Positions 8,236 through 16,029 are shown, numbered from the stretch's first letter. The stretch is DNA of 42,269 nt from Rubricoccaceae bacterium (GCA_024639085.1 JAHEJB010000003.1:6779-49047); one strand, 5' to 3'. Notes: generated from the letters alone by a model not told the origin. Numbers and translations: made by a program.

Positions 8236-9320
8236 TAGCCCCCGCTGTTTGCGAGGAATACGATCAGGACAATCATAAGGATGATAGCGAGGACCGCCAT
8301 CGCGATCTTGATGGCGCTGTAGGGCCGCTCACCCTGTACGCCGCCAGTTTCCGCATCCACGGTGAAACGGTATGTCTTGGCACCGTACTGGTACGAGCTG
8401 ATCCAGATGGGCAGGAGGATATGCTTGTATGTGACGTCGTAGTAACGCGTGTTTCGCGTCATGATGCGTTGTTCGTCTCCGCCTATGTCGTTTCGGATGG
8501 CCTGATCGATGCGCGGAGCCATGATCGTGGTTGCCGCTTGAAAGCCGTCCTCCAATCCAACGGTGTAGTGCTCAGTCCGGAAGCCCGCGAGGTACGCGTC
8601 GGCGTAGGGAACGAGCCTTTGCAACGCATCGGCTGGCACGCTCGGGCGGTGGATTTTGGGCAAAGAGTTCGTGGCCTCCACAAGCACGTCATCAAAGTCA
8701 ACGTACACACGACCGAACGCGGGACTCCAGGATGTCTTCCTGACCTGTCGTGTTCGCATTTGCGACCGACCGTTCACCATCTGTGTGTACGTTTCCGTCG
8801 TGTAGTAGTACGTGCCGCGCTGGCCCGTGTAGTTCGTGATCGTCCGGGCATCGTACGTCCAATGAGGGATGTACATGCCGTTCAGGCCGCGTGCCGTTCC
8901 GGAATGCTGCTTGAGCTTGCCTGGCGCGAACCAGCGCCCCTTAAGCCACTCACGAAAGGCCTTCTGCGCATCCGGTTCCGTGATCTTGAACGGGAGGAGG
9001 CTTTGGGGCTTGATGGACCTCGTTGACGCGCCTTCAAGGACAACCGGCGATCCACAAAACGCGCACACTGCGCTCGTCTCATCATTCGGCAAGATCGTTT
9101 CAGCCGCACAGTTTTTGCACTTCGCTGTGATGGTTTCAACGGTGTCAACCTGGCCTTTCAGAGCCTGTACAGCCGCATTGAAGTCCATTTCACCCGCAGC
9201 AGGCTCCTGCCCGCTGATGCGGTTTTCTACACCGCAATACGGGCACACCAACGATTCCGTGCCTGGCCCGAACTCAAGGTCGGCACCACAGTTCGTGCAG
9301 GCGAACTGGCGTAATTCCAT
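8235..9320 (-). CDS. Zinc-ribbon protein with C-terminal membrane anchor (YdjG-like)
   Basis: This 361-residue protein begins with two double-CxxC zinc ribbons: Cys8/Cys11 with Cys26/Cys29, and Cys68/Cys71 with Cys86/Cys89. A Tyr/Thr-rich central region follows (about 100-330), then one membrane helix (about 336-357). Proteins of this type are often mislabelled 'primosomal protein N' / helicase', but no helicase motif is present. Zinc ribbon plus C-terminal anchor plus an SPFH neighbour matches Bacillus subtilis YdjG, part of the pspA-ydjGHI envelope-stress operon in which YdjG helps recruit the SPFH protein YdjI to the membrane. The same role here is an inference. It follows the SPFH gene by 95 bp. 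Confidence 0.8.
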   Translation of the reverse strand: MELRQFACTNCGADLEFGPGTESLVCPYCGVENRISGQEPAAGEMDFNAAVQALKGQVDTVETITAKCKNCAAETILPNDETSAVCAFCGSPVVLEGASTRSIKPQSLLPFKITEPDAQKAFREWLKGRWFAPGKLKQHSGTARGLNGMYIPHWTYDARTITNYTGQRGTYYYTTETYTQMVNGRSQMRTRQVRKTSWSPAFGRVYVDFDDVLVEATNSLPKIHRPSVPADALQRLVPYADAYLAGFRTEHYTVGLEDGFQAATTIMAPRIDQAIRNDIGGDEQRIMTRNTRYYDVTYKHILLPIWISSYQYGAKTYRFTVDAETGGVQGERPYSAIKIAMAVLAIILMIVLIVFLANSGG

Positions 9321-9415
9321 TCTCGAAGGTCTGAGAGGGTGATAGGGTGAGGGGAAGAGGGAGGAGCGTCGATGATGGTCCTCTCAAACCCTCACTCCCT
9401 CAAACATCCAGACGT

Positions 9416-10537
9416 CTACGCTGTCGGCTCGTCCGACGGCGGAGGTGGGGCAGCAGGCGCTGGTGGAGGAACAGCAGCGAACAATTCGCCAAGAGCTTCG
9501 ACCTGTCCTGCCGGTTGCCAGTCTTCCATGCCCTGAATCCAGACCATGCTGTCCTTCGTGAGTGAGCCACTCTGGGCCTGACTCCGAAGCGTCGTCATGT
9601 CGTACGGGCCGCGCGTTTCGCCATCGACGGCAACGTGAAACTGGATGGCGGCTGGAGCGGGTGGAGGTGTGCCAGTAGAAGGCTGCCCCATCGTCTGGCC
9701 CATCTGGTTGGCCATCGCGAAGCCCATTCCCATCCCCATACCTTGACCGGCACCACTTCCGGGAGTCTCCGCTGCTTTTTCCATCGCCTGAGCGGCCTGG
9801 AACTGCGTGTAGGCTCCGAGATCTCCCACGATGCCCATGCTTGTACGCTTGTCCAGCATTTCCTCGACAGCGGGAGGGAGGGAGATATTCTCAACGAGCA
9901 AAGAAGTGATGTCGATGCCGTAGCCGTTGAATTCCTCTTCGATCTTGGCTCTGACAAATTCGCCGAGTTCGCTGTAGTTCGCGGCGAGGTCAAGCGCGGC
10001 CAGTTTGCTCTCCGCGAGTACGTCCGTGAAGCGAGAAACGATCAGATTGCGAAGTTGATCGGACAGATCATCAGTCTGAAAGTGGCCATCTGTGCCCACG
10101 ATTTCGCGGATCAGCGTAGCCGGGTCGCCTGCCTTGAAGGCATACGTGCCGAAGGCTCTCAGCCGAATCGGGCCGAACTCAGGATCGCGGAGCATAATCG
10201 GGTTCTTGGTCCCCCACTTTTGGTCCGTAAACTGCCTTGTAGAGACGTAATAGACCTCTGCCTTAAATGGACTTTCAAAGCCATGCTTCCATCCTTGAAG
10301 CGTAGAAAGTAGGGGGATGTTTGCGGTCTCCAACGTGTAGGTGCCCGGCGGGAAGACATCCGCCAACTGCCCTTCGTCTACAAAAACAGCTTCCTGGCCT
10401 TCGCGGACGATGAGCTTCGCGCCGTACTTGATTTCGTTGTTATAGCGTTCAAAACGGCGTACGAGCGTATCGTCTGAGTCGTCGGTCCATTCGATGATGT
10501 CGATGAACTCACCGCGGATCTTGTCAAAAATGCCCAT
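9416..10537 (-). CDS. SPFH-domain protein with C-terminal GYF_2 domain (YdjI-like)
   Basis: This 373-residue protein has an SPFH/band-7 fold over about 1-250, without an N-terminal membrane segment, starting MGIFDKIRGEFIDIIEW. A Gly/Met/Gln-rich linker follows (about 262-295; GMGMGMGFAMANQMGQTMGQ). A GYF_2-type domain comes next (about 300-352), seen as the GETRGPYDM and WIQGMEDWQPA motifs, and the protein ends in a proline-rich tail. SPFH proteins oligomerise and organise membrane regions. This soluble SPFH-GYF class is the type called 'virion core protein/YdjI' and travels with zinc-ribbon membrane proteins, as here. It is the first gene of the minus-strand cluster and diverges from the patatin gene. 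No PspA gene is adjacent. Confidence 0.88.
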   Translation of the reverse strand: MGIFDKIRGEFIDIIEWTDDSDDTLVRRFERYNNEIKYGAKLIVREGQEAVFVDEGQLADVFPPGTYTLETANIPLLSTLQGWKHGFESPFKAEVYYVSTRQFTDQKWGTKNPIMLRDPEFGPIRLRAFGTYAFKAGDPATLIREIVGTDGHFQTDDLSDQLRNLIVSRFTDVLAESKLAALDLAANYSELGEFVRAKIEEEFNGYGIDITSLLVENISLPPAVEEMLDKRTSMGIVGDLGAYTQFQAAQAMEKAAETPGSGAGQGMGMGMGFAMANQMGQTMGQPSTGTPPPAPAAIQFHVAVDGETRGPYDMTTLRSQAQSGSLTKDSMVWIQGMEDWQPAGQVEALGELFAAVPPPAPAAPPPPSDEPTA

Positions 10538-10701
10538 TTGTCTGTCGAGGTTCGGGAAAGAGGGGCTGCACGATACGGATGCGCGGTGATGCCTCGCAAT
10601 AGAAGGATGCGTGCGAAAGCAATAGAAATGAATGGCGCGAATGAGGCGAACCTGGCCGCTAGTTCATCGTACTTTCCGCACTGCGGCATTTACATCCATC
10701 C

Positions 10702-11937
10702 ATGTCCCCCATGCAAGTCATCGATCACGAACGAACTGGCGCTGTTGGCCTAGCGCTGGCGGGCGGCGGCCCGGAAGGCGCTGTCTATGAAATTGGAGCT
10801 CTACGAGCACTAGATGACGCAATGAGCGGCATCAACTTCTCGGAGGTCCCAATCATCGTCGGCGTTTCCGCTGGGGCATTCGTCGGTTCCTGTCTCGCGA
10901 ATGGAATCTCCACAGCTCACTTAGTTCGCTCCGTGATTCACGAGGAGCCCGGCGAGCATCCGTTCCGCCCCGAACTCTTCATGACGCCCGCGGTGCGTGA
11001 ATTCGTCAAGCGCGGGATTTCGATTCCGAAGCTGATTTTTGAGTCGATCGGGCATTCGCTGAAGGAAGGCGAGCCGCCGGGCGACTTCATCACGTCGATG
11101 GTCAATAGGCTTGGGCGGGCACTGCCGGTCGGCATGTTTGATAACAGACCGCTTCGCAAGTACCTCGAATCCGTTTTCTCCGCTACGGGACGCACGAACA
11201 ACTTCCGCGAGTTATCCACGCAGCTCTACGTCGTTGCTGCCGACCTAGACGCAGGTGAGGCCATTCGCTTCGGTGACGAAGGGTTTCAGGACATCCCAAT
11301 TTCACTGGCCGTGCAGGCGTCCACAGCACTCCCAGGACTCTATCCACCTGTTGAGATCAACGGCCGCTTTTACGTAGATGGCGTCCTTTTGAAGACACTA
11401 CACGCCTCCGTGGCGCTGGATAAAGGTGCTGAGTTAGTCATTTGTGTTAATCCGCTAGTGCCCGTTGATACGGACGGAGCGGTGGAGCAGGGGGTGATGA
11501 AGCGGGGCAATCTGCTTGATCGCGGTATGCCAACGGTGCTCTCGCAGACCTTCCGAACGCTCATCTATTCGAGGCTGGGAACCGGACTGGCGGCTTATCA
11601 GGATCGCTACGAGGGGGCGGATGTCGTTCTGTTCGAGCCTAGACGCGACGACTACACGATGTTCTTTCGCAACGTGTTTTCGTTTTCAGCGCGGCAGGAA
11701 GTCTGTGAACACGCATACCAGTCGACCATGGAAATCCTGTCGGACCGTCGCGAGGAACTCGCACCGATCCTTGCGCGCCACGGCATCACGCTACGGGAAG
11801 ACATGCTGGACCGTCCGACTCACGATTTGTGGGAAAGCGTCGGGTTAGGTGATCCTTCCGACCGAATCATGCCCTCCACCGTCACCACCCGCGATCTCCG
11901 CGACGCGCTGGATGAGTTGGATGAGATGCTGGGGTAA
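10702..11937 (+). CDS. Patatin-like phospholipase
   Basis: This 411-residue protein is predicted to be a serine acyl hydrolase acting on lipids. The nucleophile elbow is GVSAG with Ser56, and the dyad Asp is in YVDGVLLK (about 226). The glycine-rich oxyanion segment reads GGGPEG (about 21-26), where most family members have an Arg at the fifth position; here it is Glu. No signal peptide or membrane segment is seen, so a cytosolic or peripheral location is likely. The C-terminal 150 residues have no recognised domain. Start choices are ATG at 10702 or 10711. The gene is divergent from the SPFH gene (164-bp gap) and converges on the PP2C gene with a 6-bp gap. Confidence 0.87.
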   Translation: MSPMQVIDHERTGAVGLALAGGGPEGAVYEIGALRALDDAMSGINFSEVPIIVGVSAGAFVGSCLANGISTAHLVRSVIHEEPGEHPFRPELFMTPAVREFVKRGISIPKLIFESIGHSLKEGEPPGDFITSMVNRLGRALPVGMFDNRPLRKYLESVFSATGRTNNFRELSTQLYVVAADLDAGEAIRFGDEGFQDIPISLAVQASTALPGLYPPVEINGRFYVDGVLLKTLHASVALDKGAELVICVNPLVPVDTDGAVEQGVMKRGNLLDRGMPTVLSQTFRTLIYSRLGTGLAAYQDRYEGADVVLFEPRRDDYTMFFRNVFSFSARQEVCEHAYQSTMEILSDRREELAPILARHGITLREDMLDRPTHDLWESVGLGDPSDRIMPSTVTTRDLRDALDELDEMLG

Positions 11938-11943
11938 TAGAGT

Positions 11944-12672
11944 TTACACAACCCAAACTCCCAGCGCCGAGTAGTTGTCATTGTTTGGCGGCACACGCTG
12001 GAGGAGTCGCTGCTCCATTCGTTCAATCCACGAATCGGGGTTGTCGGCAACCTGCAGATCACTTTCCATCTCGGGCTCAAGCACGTACTCCCAGAATCCA
12101 TCTGAGCATAGCAGGAAGGCGTCGCCGGGGCCGACGTGGAGCGGCTCACCAACATCCGGCATAGGCTCGCCGGTTCGTCCGAGGGCGCGAAGCAGCCGGT
12201 TTCGGTCGGGGTGCTCGCGGATGTCTTTCGTTTTAATCTCTCCGGCCTCAACGAGCGCCTGAGGAATGCTGTGGTCGTTCGTTTGGTCAATGACTTGGCC
12301 TTCGCGAAAAACGTAGAGGCGGGAGTCTCCCACGTGGACCCACCGCGCAAAACCATCGGAGGCTACCAAGACCGTAATGGTGGTTTTCATTGGCGATGCG
12401 TCCGCCCGCATTTGTTGTTGCTCATGGACGGCGCGTTGCGCCTCGTTGATATAGTGCCGCAGTGCGCCCTCGGAGCGCCCGAGCGTGTCATTGAACGCGC
12501 TGATAGCCGCGTCCACTGCGGCGCGCGAGGCCACTTCTCCCGCCGCATGTCCGCCGAGGCCATCCGCCAGTGCCCAGCATCCCATACCGTTCGCTTCGAC
12601 GAAGGCAGTTACGTCCTGGTTGTTTGGTCGGCCGCCGGGTCTGGAAAGTGGGCGACTTGTTAGAAATGGCAT
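11944..12672 (-). CDS. PP2C-family serine/threonine protein phosphatase
   Basis: This 242-residue metal-dependent protein phosphatase is of the bacterial Stp/PrpC type. Diagnostic motifs are PNNQD near the N-terminus, WALADGLGGHAAGEVAS with the metal-binding Asp-Gly, VHVGDSRLYVF, TNDHSIPQ, and DAFLLCSDGFWEYV with a metal-binding Asp. It is predicted to remove phosphate from Ser/Thr of proteins in the cytosol, opposing Hanks-type kinases; none is encoded in this window. The open frame extends to 12723, but the ATG at 12672 gives the family's usual N-terminus. It converges on the patatin gene and diverges from the carboxypeptidase gene. Confidence 0.9.
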   Translation of the reverse strand: MPFLTSRPLSRPGGRPNNQDVTAFVEANGMGCWALADGLGGHAAGEVASRAAVDAAISAFNDTLGRSEGALRHYINEAQRAVHEQQQMRADASPMKTTITVLVASDGFARWVHVGDSRLYVFREGQVIDQTNDHSIPQALVEAGEIKTKDIREHPDRNRLLRALGRTGEPMPDVGEPLHVGPGDAFLLCSDGFWEYVLEPEMESDLQVADNPDSWIERMEQRLLQRVPPNNDNYSALGVWVV

Positions 12673-12787
12673 GACGCCTGTGTAAGCGTGGTTTGTCAGT
12701 GTACGGTGCCGCGTGCATGCCAAACAATGGGGAGAGAGGCTCCGGCTGTGCGTTCGGCAGGCAAACGGGCACTCACAACTACAAACG

Positions 12788-12806
12788 CTTTTTGGAGGCC
12801 AAAAAG
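12788..12806. promoter_or_regulatory. Perfect 8-bp dyad, candidate operator
   Basis: CTTTTTGG-AGG-CCAAAAAG is an exact inverted repeat with a three-base centre in the 273-bp divergent region between the PP2C and carboxypeptidase genes. It could be an operator or a small hairpin. It lies just 5' of a second perfect dyad. Confidence 0.4.
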
Positions 12807-12808
12807 GT

Positions 12809-12829
12809 CATACTGCTGAAATCAGTATG
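12809..12829. promoter_or_regulatory. Perfect 7-bp inverted repeat with 7-base centre, candidate operator
   Basis: CATACTG-CTGAAAT-CAGTATG is an exact inverted repeat about 117 bp upstream of the carboxypeptidase start and 137 bp from the PP2C start. The half-site spacing suits a dimeric regulator. The binding protein is unknown. Confidence 0.4.
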
Positions 12830-12945
12830 GTTAAGCCAGATATATGTTCAGCGCAAAGGCCTTTCCTGGAAGTTCTTCCTTCAACCGTTCGTTTACGCAC
12901 CATTGTCGAATAGCGAACGAGGTTGGCTGGTCCTACCTTTTCAAC

Positions 12946-14046
12946 ATGCATCTATCTGAACTTGATCTTTCTGGACTTCACTTTCGATCATCGGCGGAGG
13001 TTTTCAACGAATTAAAATCAGCCTGCGACACCAATCCAGACCTTGCTCAGTTCAAGGTGATCGGGCAAAGTGAGCAGGGACGACCGATTGCAGGAGTCAC
13101 GCTTGGGTACGGGCCCCGACTCGTAACGCTGATCGCCGGAGCGCATGCGGACGAACCTGTTGGTCCGGAGACGCTGCGAACATTTGTTTTGGAAGGCTTG
13201 GCTGCCCGGGACTGGCTGGCCGAGGGGGAAGGGCTCCACGCGTTATTCGAGCAGTTCACGTTCAGGATCATTCCGCACATCAACCCGGATGGCGAGGCAC
13301 GCAACCTGCTGTGGATTGAACAGTGGCCCGACCCCGGAGCAGGTCCGGTGCAGGTCTTGGCAGCCTATCTGGCTCATCGAGTGCGCGAATTGCCGGGCGA
13401 CGACATTGAGTTTGGCTACCCGGAGATGCGAGCTGAGAATCAGGCCGCGAGTCAGTTTCTGTTTGATGGTGAGCCGATCTCGCTGCACATGAGCCTGCAC
13501 GGGATGGGATTCTCGGAAGGAGCCCTCTTGCTAATTGAGAAGCACTGGGGAGGTGAAGCTGCGGAACTCAAGGCGAGCTTTGAGAAAGCCGCTTCAGAAG
13601 CAGGCCTTCGTTTACACGACCACGACAGGAGCGGCGTTAAGGGCTTTCGTTATTACGGCCCTGGATTTTGGTCGACGCCGGAGGGAAGAGCGATGCGGGC
13701 GCACTTCGAGGACATCAATGACGACGAGACGGCCGCCAAGTTCTTTCTTTCCTCCATGGAAATGGCGGTGCAGACGGGGCCTGACCCGAAGACAGGCCGG
13801 ACGCCGTTGAGCCTCGTAACCGAGTTGCCATTGTTCGTCTTGGATGCTGAATACGACCACGAGCCGGGCGTGCCTGGACTCCTCAACCAGTTCAAGGAAA
13901 AACTGCCGGAACTGACGCTCGCGGCAAAGAACGGCAAGGGCATGGCCGAACACGCGAAGCCTTACGGTCTGCGCCCACTGGGTCTGGAAACAGCCGTACG
14001 GCTCCAGTTGCAGACGATCGAAATGGGGTTGGAGGCTACGAGGTAG
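12946..14046 (+). CDS. M14-family zinc carboxypeptidase-like protein
   Basis: This protein is about 366 residues and is a predicted zinc metallopeptidase of the M14 (carboxypeptidase/succinylglutamate-desuccinylase) superfamily. Zinc ligands H-x-x-E are seen as GAHADEPVG (His67, Glu70), followed by PHINPDGEARN, the usual family sequence after the substrate pocket. The third zinc ligand is likely in SLHMSLHGMG (His181 or 185), and the catalytic Glu is probably in VTELPLF. No signal peptide is seen, so it may act in the cytosol. The frame is open from 12844, but the ATG at 12946 (MHLSELDLSGLHF) gives a sensible start. Its true substrate is not readable from sequence. Confidence 0.83.
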   Translation: MHLSELDLSGLHFRSSAEVFNELKSACDTNPDLAQFKVIGQSEQGRPIAGVTLGYGPRLVTLIAGAHADEPVGPETLRTFVLEGLAARDWLAEGEGLHALFEQFTFRIIPHINPDGEARNLLWIEQWPDPGAGPVQVLAAYLAHRVRELPGDDIEFGYPEMRAENQAASQFLFDGEPISLHMSLHGMGFSEGALLLIEKHWGGEAAELKASFEKAASEAGLRLHDHDRSGVKGFRYYGPGFWSTPEGRAMRAHFEDINDDETAAKFFLSSMEMAVQTGPDPKTGRTPLSLVTELPLFVLDAEYDHEPGVPGLLNQFKEKLPELTLAAKNGKGMAEHAKPYGLRPLGLETAVRLQLQTIEMGLEATR

Positions 14047-14047
14047 G

Positions 14048-14066
14048 GCGCGTTCGCCGAACGCGC
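14048..14066. terminator. GC-rich hairpin, 3' of the carboxypeptidase gene
   Basis: GCGCGTTC-GCC-GAACGCGC is a perfect 8-bp stem beginning two bases after the stop codon. It has no T tract, so it may be half of a bidirectional terminator or a dispersed palindromic repeat. Confidence 0.4.
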
Positions 14067-14094
14067 TACCATTCGGTTGCTACACAATCTAGGC

Positions 14095-14115
14095 GGACGG
14101 CTCGGCGAGCCGTCC
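14095..14115. terminator. Second GC-rich hairpin between convergent genes
   Basis: GGACGGCTC-GGC-GAGCCGTCC is a perfect 9-bp stem ten bases beyond the end of spmB, between it and the carboxypeptidase gene. It is a likely bidirectional transcription stop, although no strong T run follows on either strand. Confidence 0.5.
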
Positions 14116-14125
14116 CTAACTACCA

Positions 14126-14668
14126 TCACCCAAACAGCAACCTGACAACCCACACCGCGATAAGCATCGCGGAGAAGTCGGCGATAAGGCCTGCTGGCAC
14201 AGCATGACGTGTTTTCTTGATGTTCACGGCGCCGAAGTACACGGCAACCACATAGAATGTTGTTTCCGTGGAGCCAAACATTGTAGCTGCCATCTTGACG
14301 AAGATGGAGTCCTCACCAAACTGGTTGATCATATCCACAACAATTCCGGCAGAACCCGAGCCTGTGAGCGGTCGCACGATGGCCATCGGAAGTACCTCTG
14401 AGGGAAAGCCGACCAGCGCCAGAACAGGGCGCAGGACATCGGCCATGAAATCCATTGCCCCAGATGCACGGAACATCCCGATCGCAAATAGGATGGCCAC
14501 GAGGTAGGGAATGATTTTCACCGCAACGGAGAAACCATCTTTGGCACCTTCTACGAAGGCCTCAAAAACCGGCACCTTCTTGATCAACCCGTATAGCGGG
14601 AAGCCGACAATGATTGCCGGGAGAATGAAGTAGGAGAGGAGTCCGAGAATCTGGCGAATCGTTTCCAT
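14126..14668 (-). CDS. spmB: Spore maturation protein B-like (SpmB, nucleoside-recognition/Gate domain)
   Basis: This 180-residue integral membrane protein matches the SpmB half of the SpmA/SpmB pair. It carries the family sequences LPAIIVGFPLYGLIKKVPVFEAFVEGAKDG at the N-terminus (continuous in the protein, shown here in part only as motif landmarks LPAIIVGFPLYG and VFEAFVEGAKDG), RPLTGSGSAG, and MFGSTETTFYVVAVYFG. In Bacillus, SpmA/SpmB affect spore core dehydration. In non-sporulating bacteria the pair is widespread and its substrate is unknown, with transport of a small molecule often proposed. The ATG follows the spmA stop codon by one base. Confidence 0.88.
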   Translation of the reverse strand: METIRQILGLLSYFILPAIIVGFPLYGLIKKVPVFEAFVEGAKDGFSVAVKIIPYLVAILFAIGMFRASGAMDFMADVLRPVLALVGFPSEVLPMAIVRPLTGSGSAGIVVDMINQFGEDSIFVKMAATMFGSTETTFYVVAVYFGAVNIKKTRHAVPAGLIADFSAMLIAVWVVRLLFG

Positions 14669-14669
14669 T

Positions 14670-15659
14670 TTAGGCCTCCTCGGTTGTATCGGTGGAGGAG
14701 AAAACGAGAGCAGGATCCGTTCGTCGGAACGCTTTCAGTTTGCCCAGCAACTTGGCTGATGTAATTGCAATGACCAACGAGAGGAACGTCGTGATGATGA
14801 TCGCGAAGATGAGTTGGTTGATTTGCAAACCCATTAGCGCGAGCAGCAGGACAGGCGGCACAAGTTGCACGCTGGCCGTGTTCACGGCGAGGAGCATGAC
14901 CATCGAATTCGTGGCCGTGTCCTCGGTGGAATTGAGCGTTTGCAGCTCCTCCATCGCTTTGATGCCAAATGGCGTGGCCGCGTTGCCTAACCCGAAGATG
15001 TTGGCCGCGAGGTTGAGCGCGATCATTCCGAGTGCAGGATGGTCGTCGGGGATCTCCGGGAAGAGTGGCTTCAGGATTGGTCGAACCAGTTTGACCAGCG
15101 CGTAGATGACGCCGGCTTCCTCGGCGATCTTCAGCAACCCAAGGAACAGCGCAAGTACACCTATCAAACTCAACGCAATTTCCGCCGCCGTTTCTGCAAA
15201 GCTGAGTGCAGCTCCCGAGATGGCGTTCATCTTTACGAAACGGACAGGCTCGAAGGCGAGCAGTATTGCTCCGCCCACTGGGCTGAGCGCTCCGACTACT
15301 TCCCCTTGTAGCTGTTCTTCGCGTGAGTTTGTGACGTCGCGGATGGTTGCAAGCGGTTCTGGAAGGTTGGCTTCCGCATCAAAGCGAATCTGAGTACCCT
15401 CAGCCGTACCGATCAGCGTTGCGGTGTAGACTGAATCCGGGCGAGCGTCTGTGCTGTAGAATTGGCCATACGTGTCTGCATCAATTCTAACCTCCGCTAG
15501 CTGTCTTCGCGCCTCTACGTTGAAACCGTCTGGAAAAGAGACCACGACCTGTAGTGGTTCCCCATTCCGATACGTATCGCGCGAGAAGTCGCCGATGTCG
15601 GAGATCAGCGCGAAAACGAGACTGAAGATGATCAGCCCGGCCCATATATAATTCAGCAT
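14670..15659 (-). CDS. spmA: Spore maturation protein A-like (SpmA) with extracytoplasmic insert
   Basis: This 329-residue membrane protein partners SpmB. SpmA proteins are usually about 190-200 residues. The extra length lies between the first helix (NYIWAGLIIFSLVFALI, about 3-19) and the family sequence FAETAAEIALSLIGVLALFLGLLKIAEEAG (about 155 on; landmarks SLIGVLALFLGLLKI). The inserted stretch of roughly 100 residues is polar, with strand-like segments such as LQVVVSFPDGFNVEARRQL, and should be outside the cytoplasm. Downstream are the conserved LNLAANIFGLGNAATPFGI and MLLAVNTASVQLVPP segments. The gene is directly upstream of spmB (one-base gap). Confidence 0.88.
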   Translation of the reverse strand: MLNYIWAGLIIFSLVFALISDIGDFSRDTYRNGEPLQVVVSFPDGFNVEARRQLAEVRIDADTYGQFYSTDARPDSVYTATLIGTAEGTQIRFDAEANLPEPLATIRDVTNSREEQLQGEVVGALSPVGGAILLAFEPVRFVKMNAISGAALSFAETAAEIALSLIGVLALFLGLLKIAEEAGVIYALVKLVRPILKPLFPEIPDDHPALGMIALNLAANIFGLGNAATPFGIKAMEELQTLNSTEDTATNSMVMLLAVNTASVQLVPPVLLLALMGLQINQLIFAIIITTFLSLVIAITSAKLLGKLKAFRRTDPALVFSSTDTTEEA

Positions 15660-15711
15660 GCGAGGCGGTTGCTAGCTATGTCGCAAGATGCAGACGGAGG
15701 GGCCAAAAAGA

Positions 15712-15742
15712 AAGGGCGGCCCCGCAATGCGGAACCGCCCTT
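15712..15742 (-). terminator. Intrinsic terminator of the small exported-protein gene
   Basis: Read on the minus strand, an AAGGGCGG/CCGCCCTT stem with an inner GCGG/CCGC stem and short loop is followed by TTCTTTTT. This is a classic intrinsic terminator 3' of the gene ending at 15799, and it separates that gene from spmA. Confidence 0.78.
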
Positions 15743-15798
15743 CAGACCCCAGGAACCACCCGGGCACTCATGTCAGCAGCAAGTTGACAGAGATTGAT

Positions 15799-16029
15799 TT
15801 AGTCGCCTTGCGTAGACTTGCAGGCAGCGACATCGGCTTCTCCTTCGATTCGCCAGTGCGCTTCGCCGAGCTGAGATAGCTCGTAGCAATGGCCGTCTGA
15901 GAAGACGAGAAACTGGTTGTCATCCTCAGCGGCGTCGGCCTTCGTTGGAAAGAGTCCGATGGCAAACGGGGCTGCAATAGCGCAAACGGCGTCAAGGACG
16001 AAGGCGGCTATGAGGATTTTGCTTTTCAC
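15799..16029 (-). CDS. Small exported or membrane-anchored protein of unknown function
   Basis: This protein is about 76 residues from a GTG at 16029. It starts VKSKILIAAFVLDAVCAI with a hydrophobic stretch (about 5-28), followed by PTKADAAEDD and a short mature region with two cysteines (GHCYEL and VAACKST) that could form a disulfide. The Ala-rich KADAAEDD could be a signal-peptidase site. The frame is open further upstream into uvrC, and an ATG at 16092 would give 97 residues. I prefer the shorter form because it begins at the signal-like segment. No family is recognised. A terminator follows at 15712-15742, which supports expression. Confidence 0.55.
   Translation of the reverse strand: MKSKILIAAFVLDAVCAIAAPFAIGLFPTKADAAEDDNQFLVFSDGHCYELSQLGEAHWRIEGEADVAACKSTQGD

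Noticed and set aside
8223-9026. 267-codon open frame opposite the zinc-ribbon gene
   Set aside because: It is antisense to a gene with clear CxxC motifs and has low-complexity, Arg/Val/His-rich content typical of shadow frames.
9344-9395. GTGAGGG / CCCTCAC pair between the SPFH and zinc-ribbon genes
   Set aside because: Only seven bases pair with a 35-base loop in a purine-rich stretch; not convincing as a terminator or operator.
9635-10312. 225-codon open frame opposite the SPFH gene
   Set aside because: It is antisense to a clear SPFH-GYF protein and has no domain or ribosome binding site of its own.
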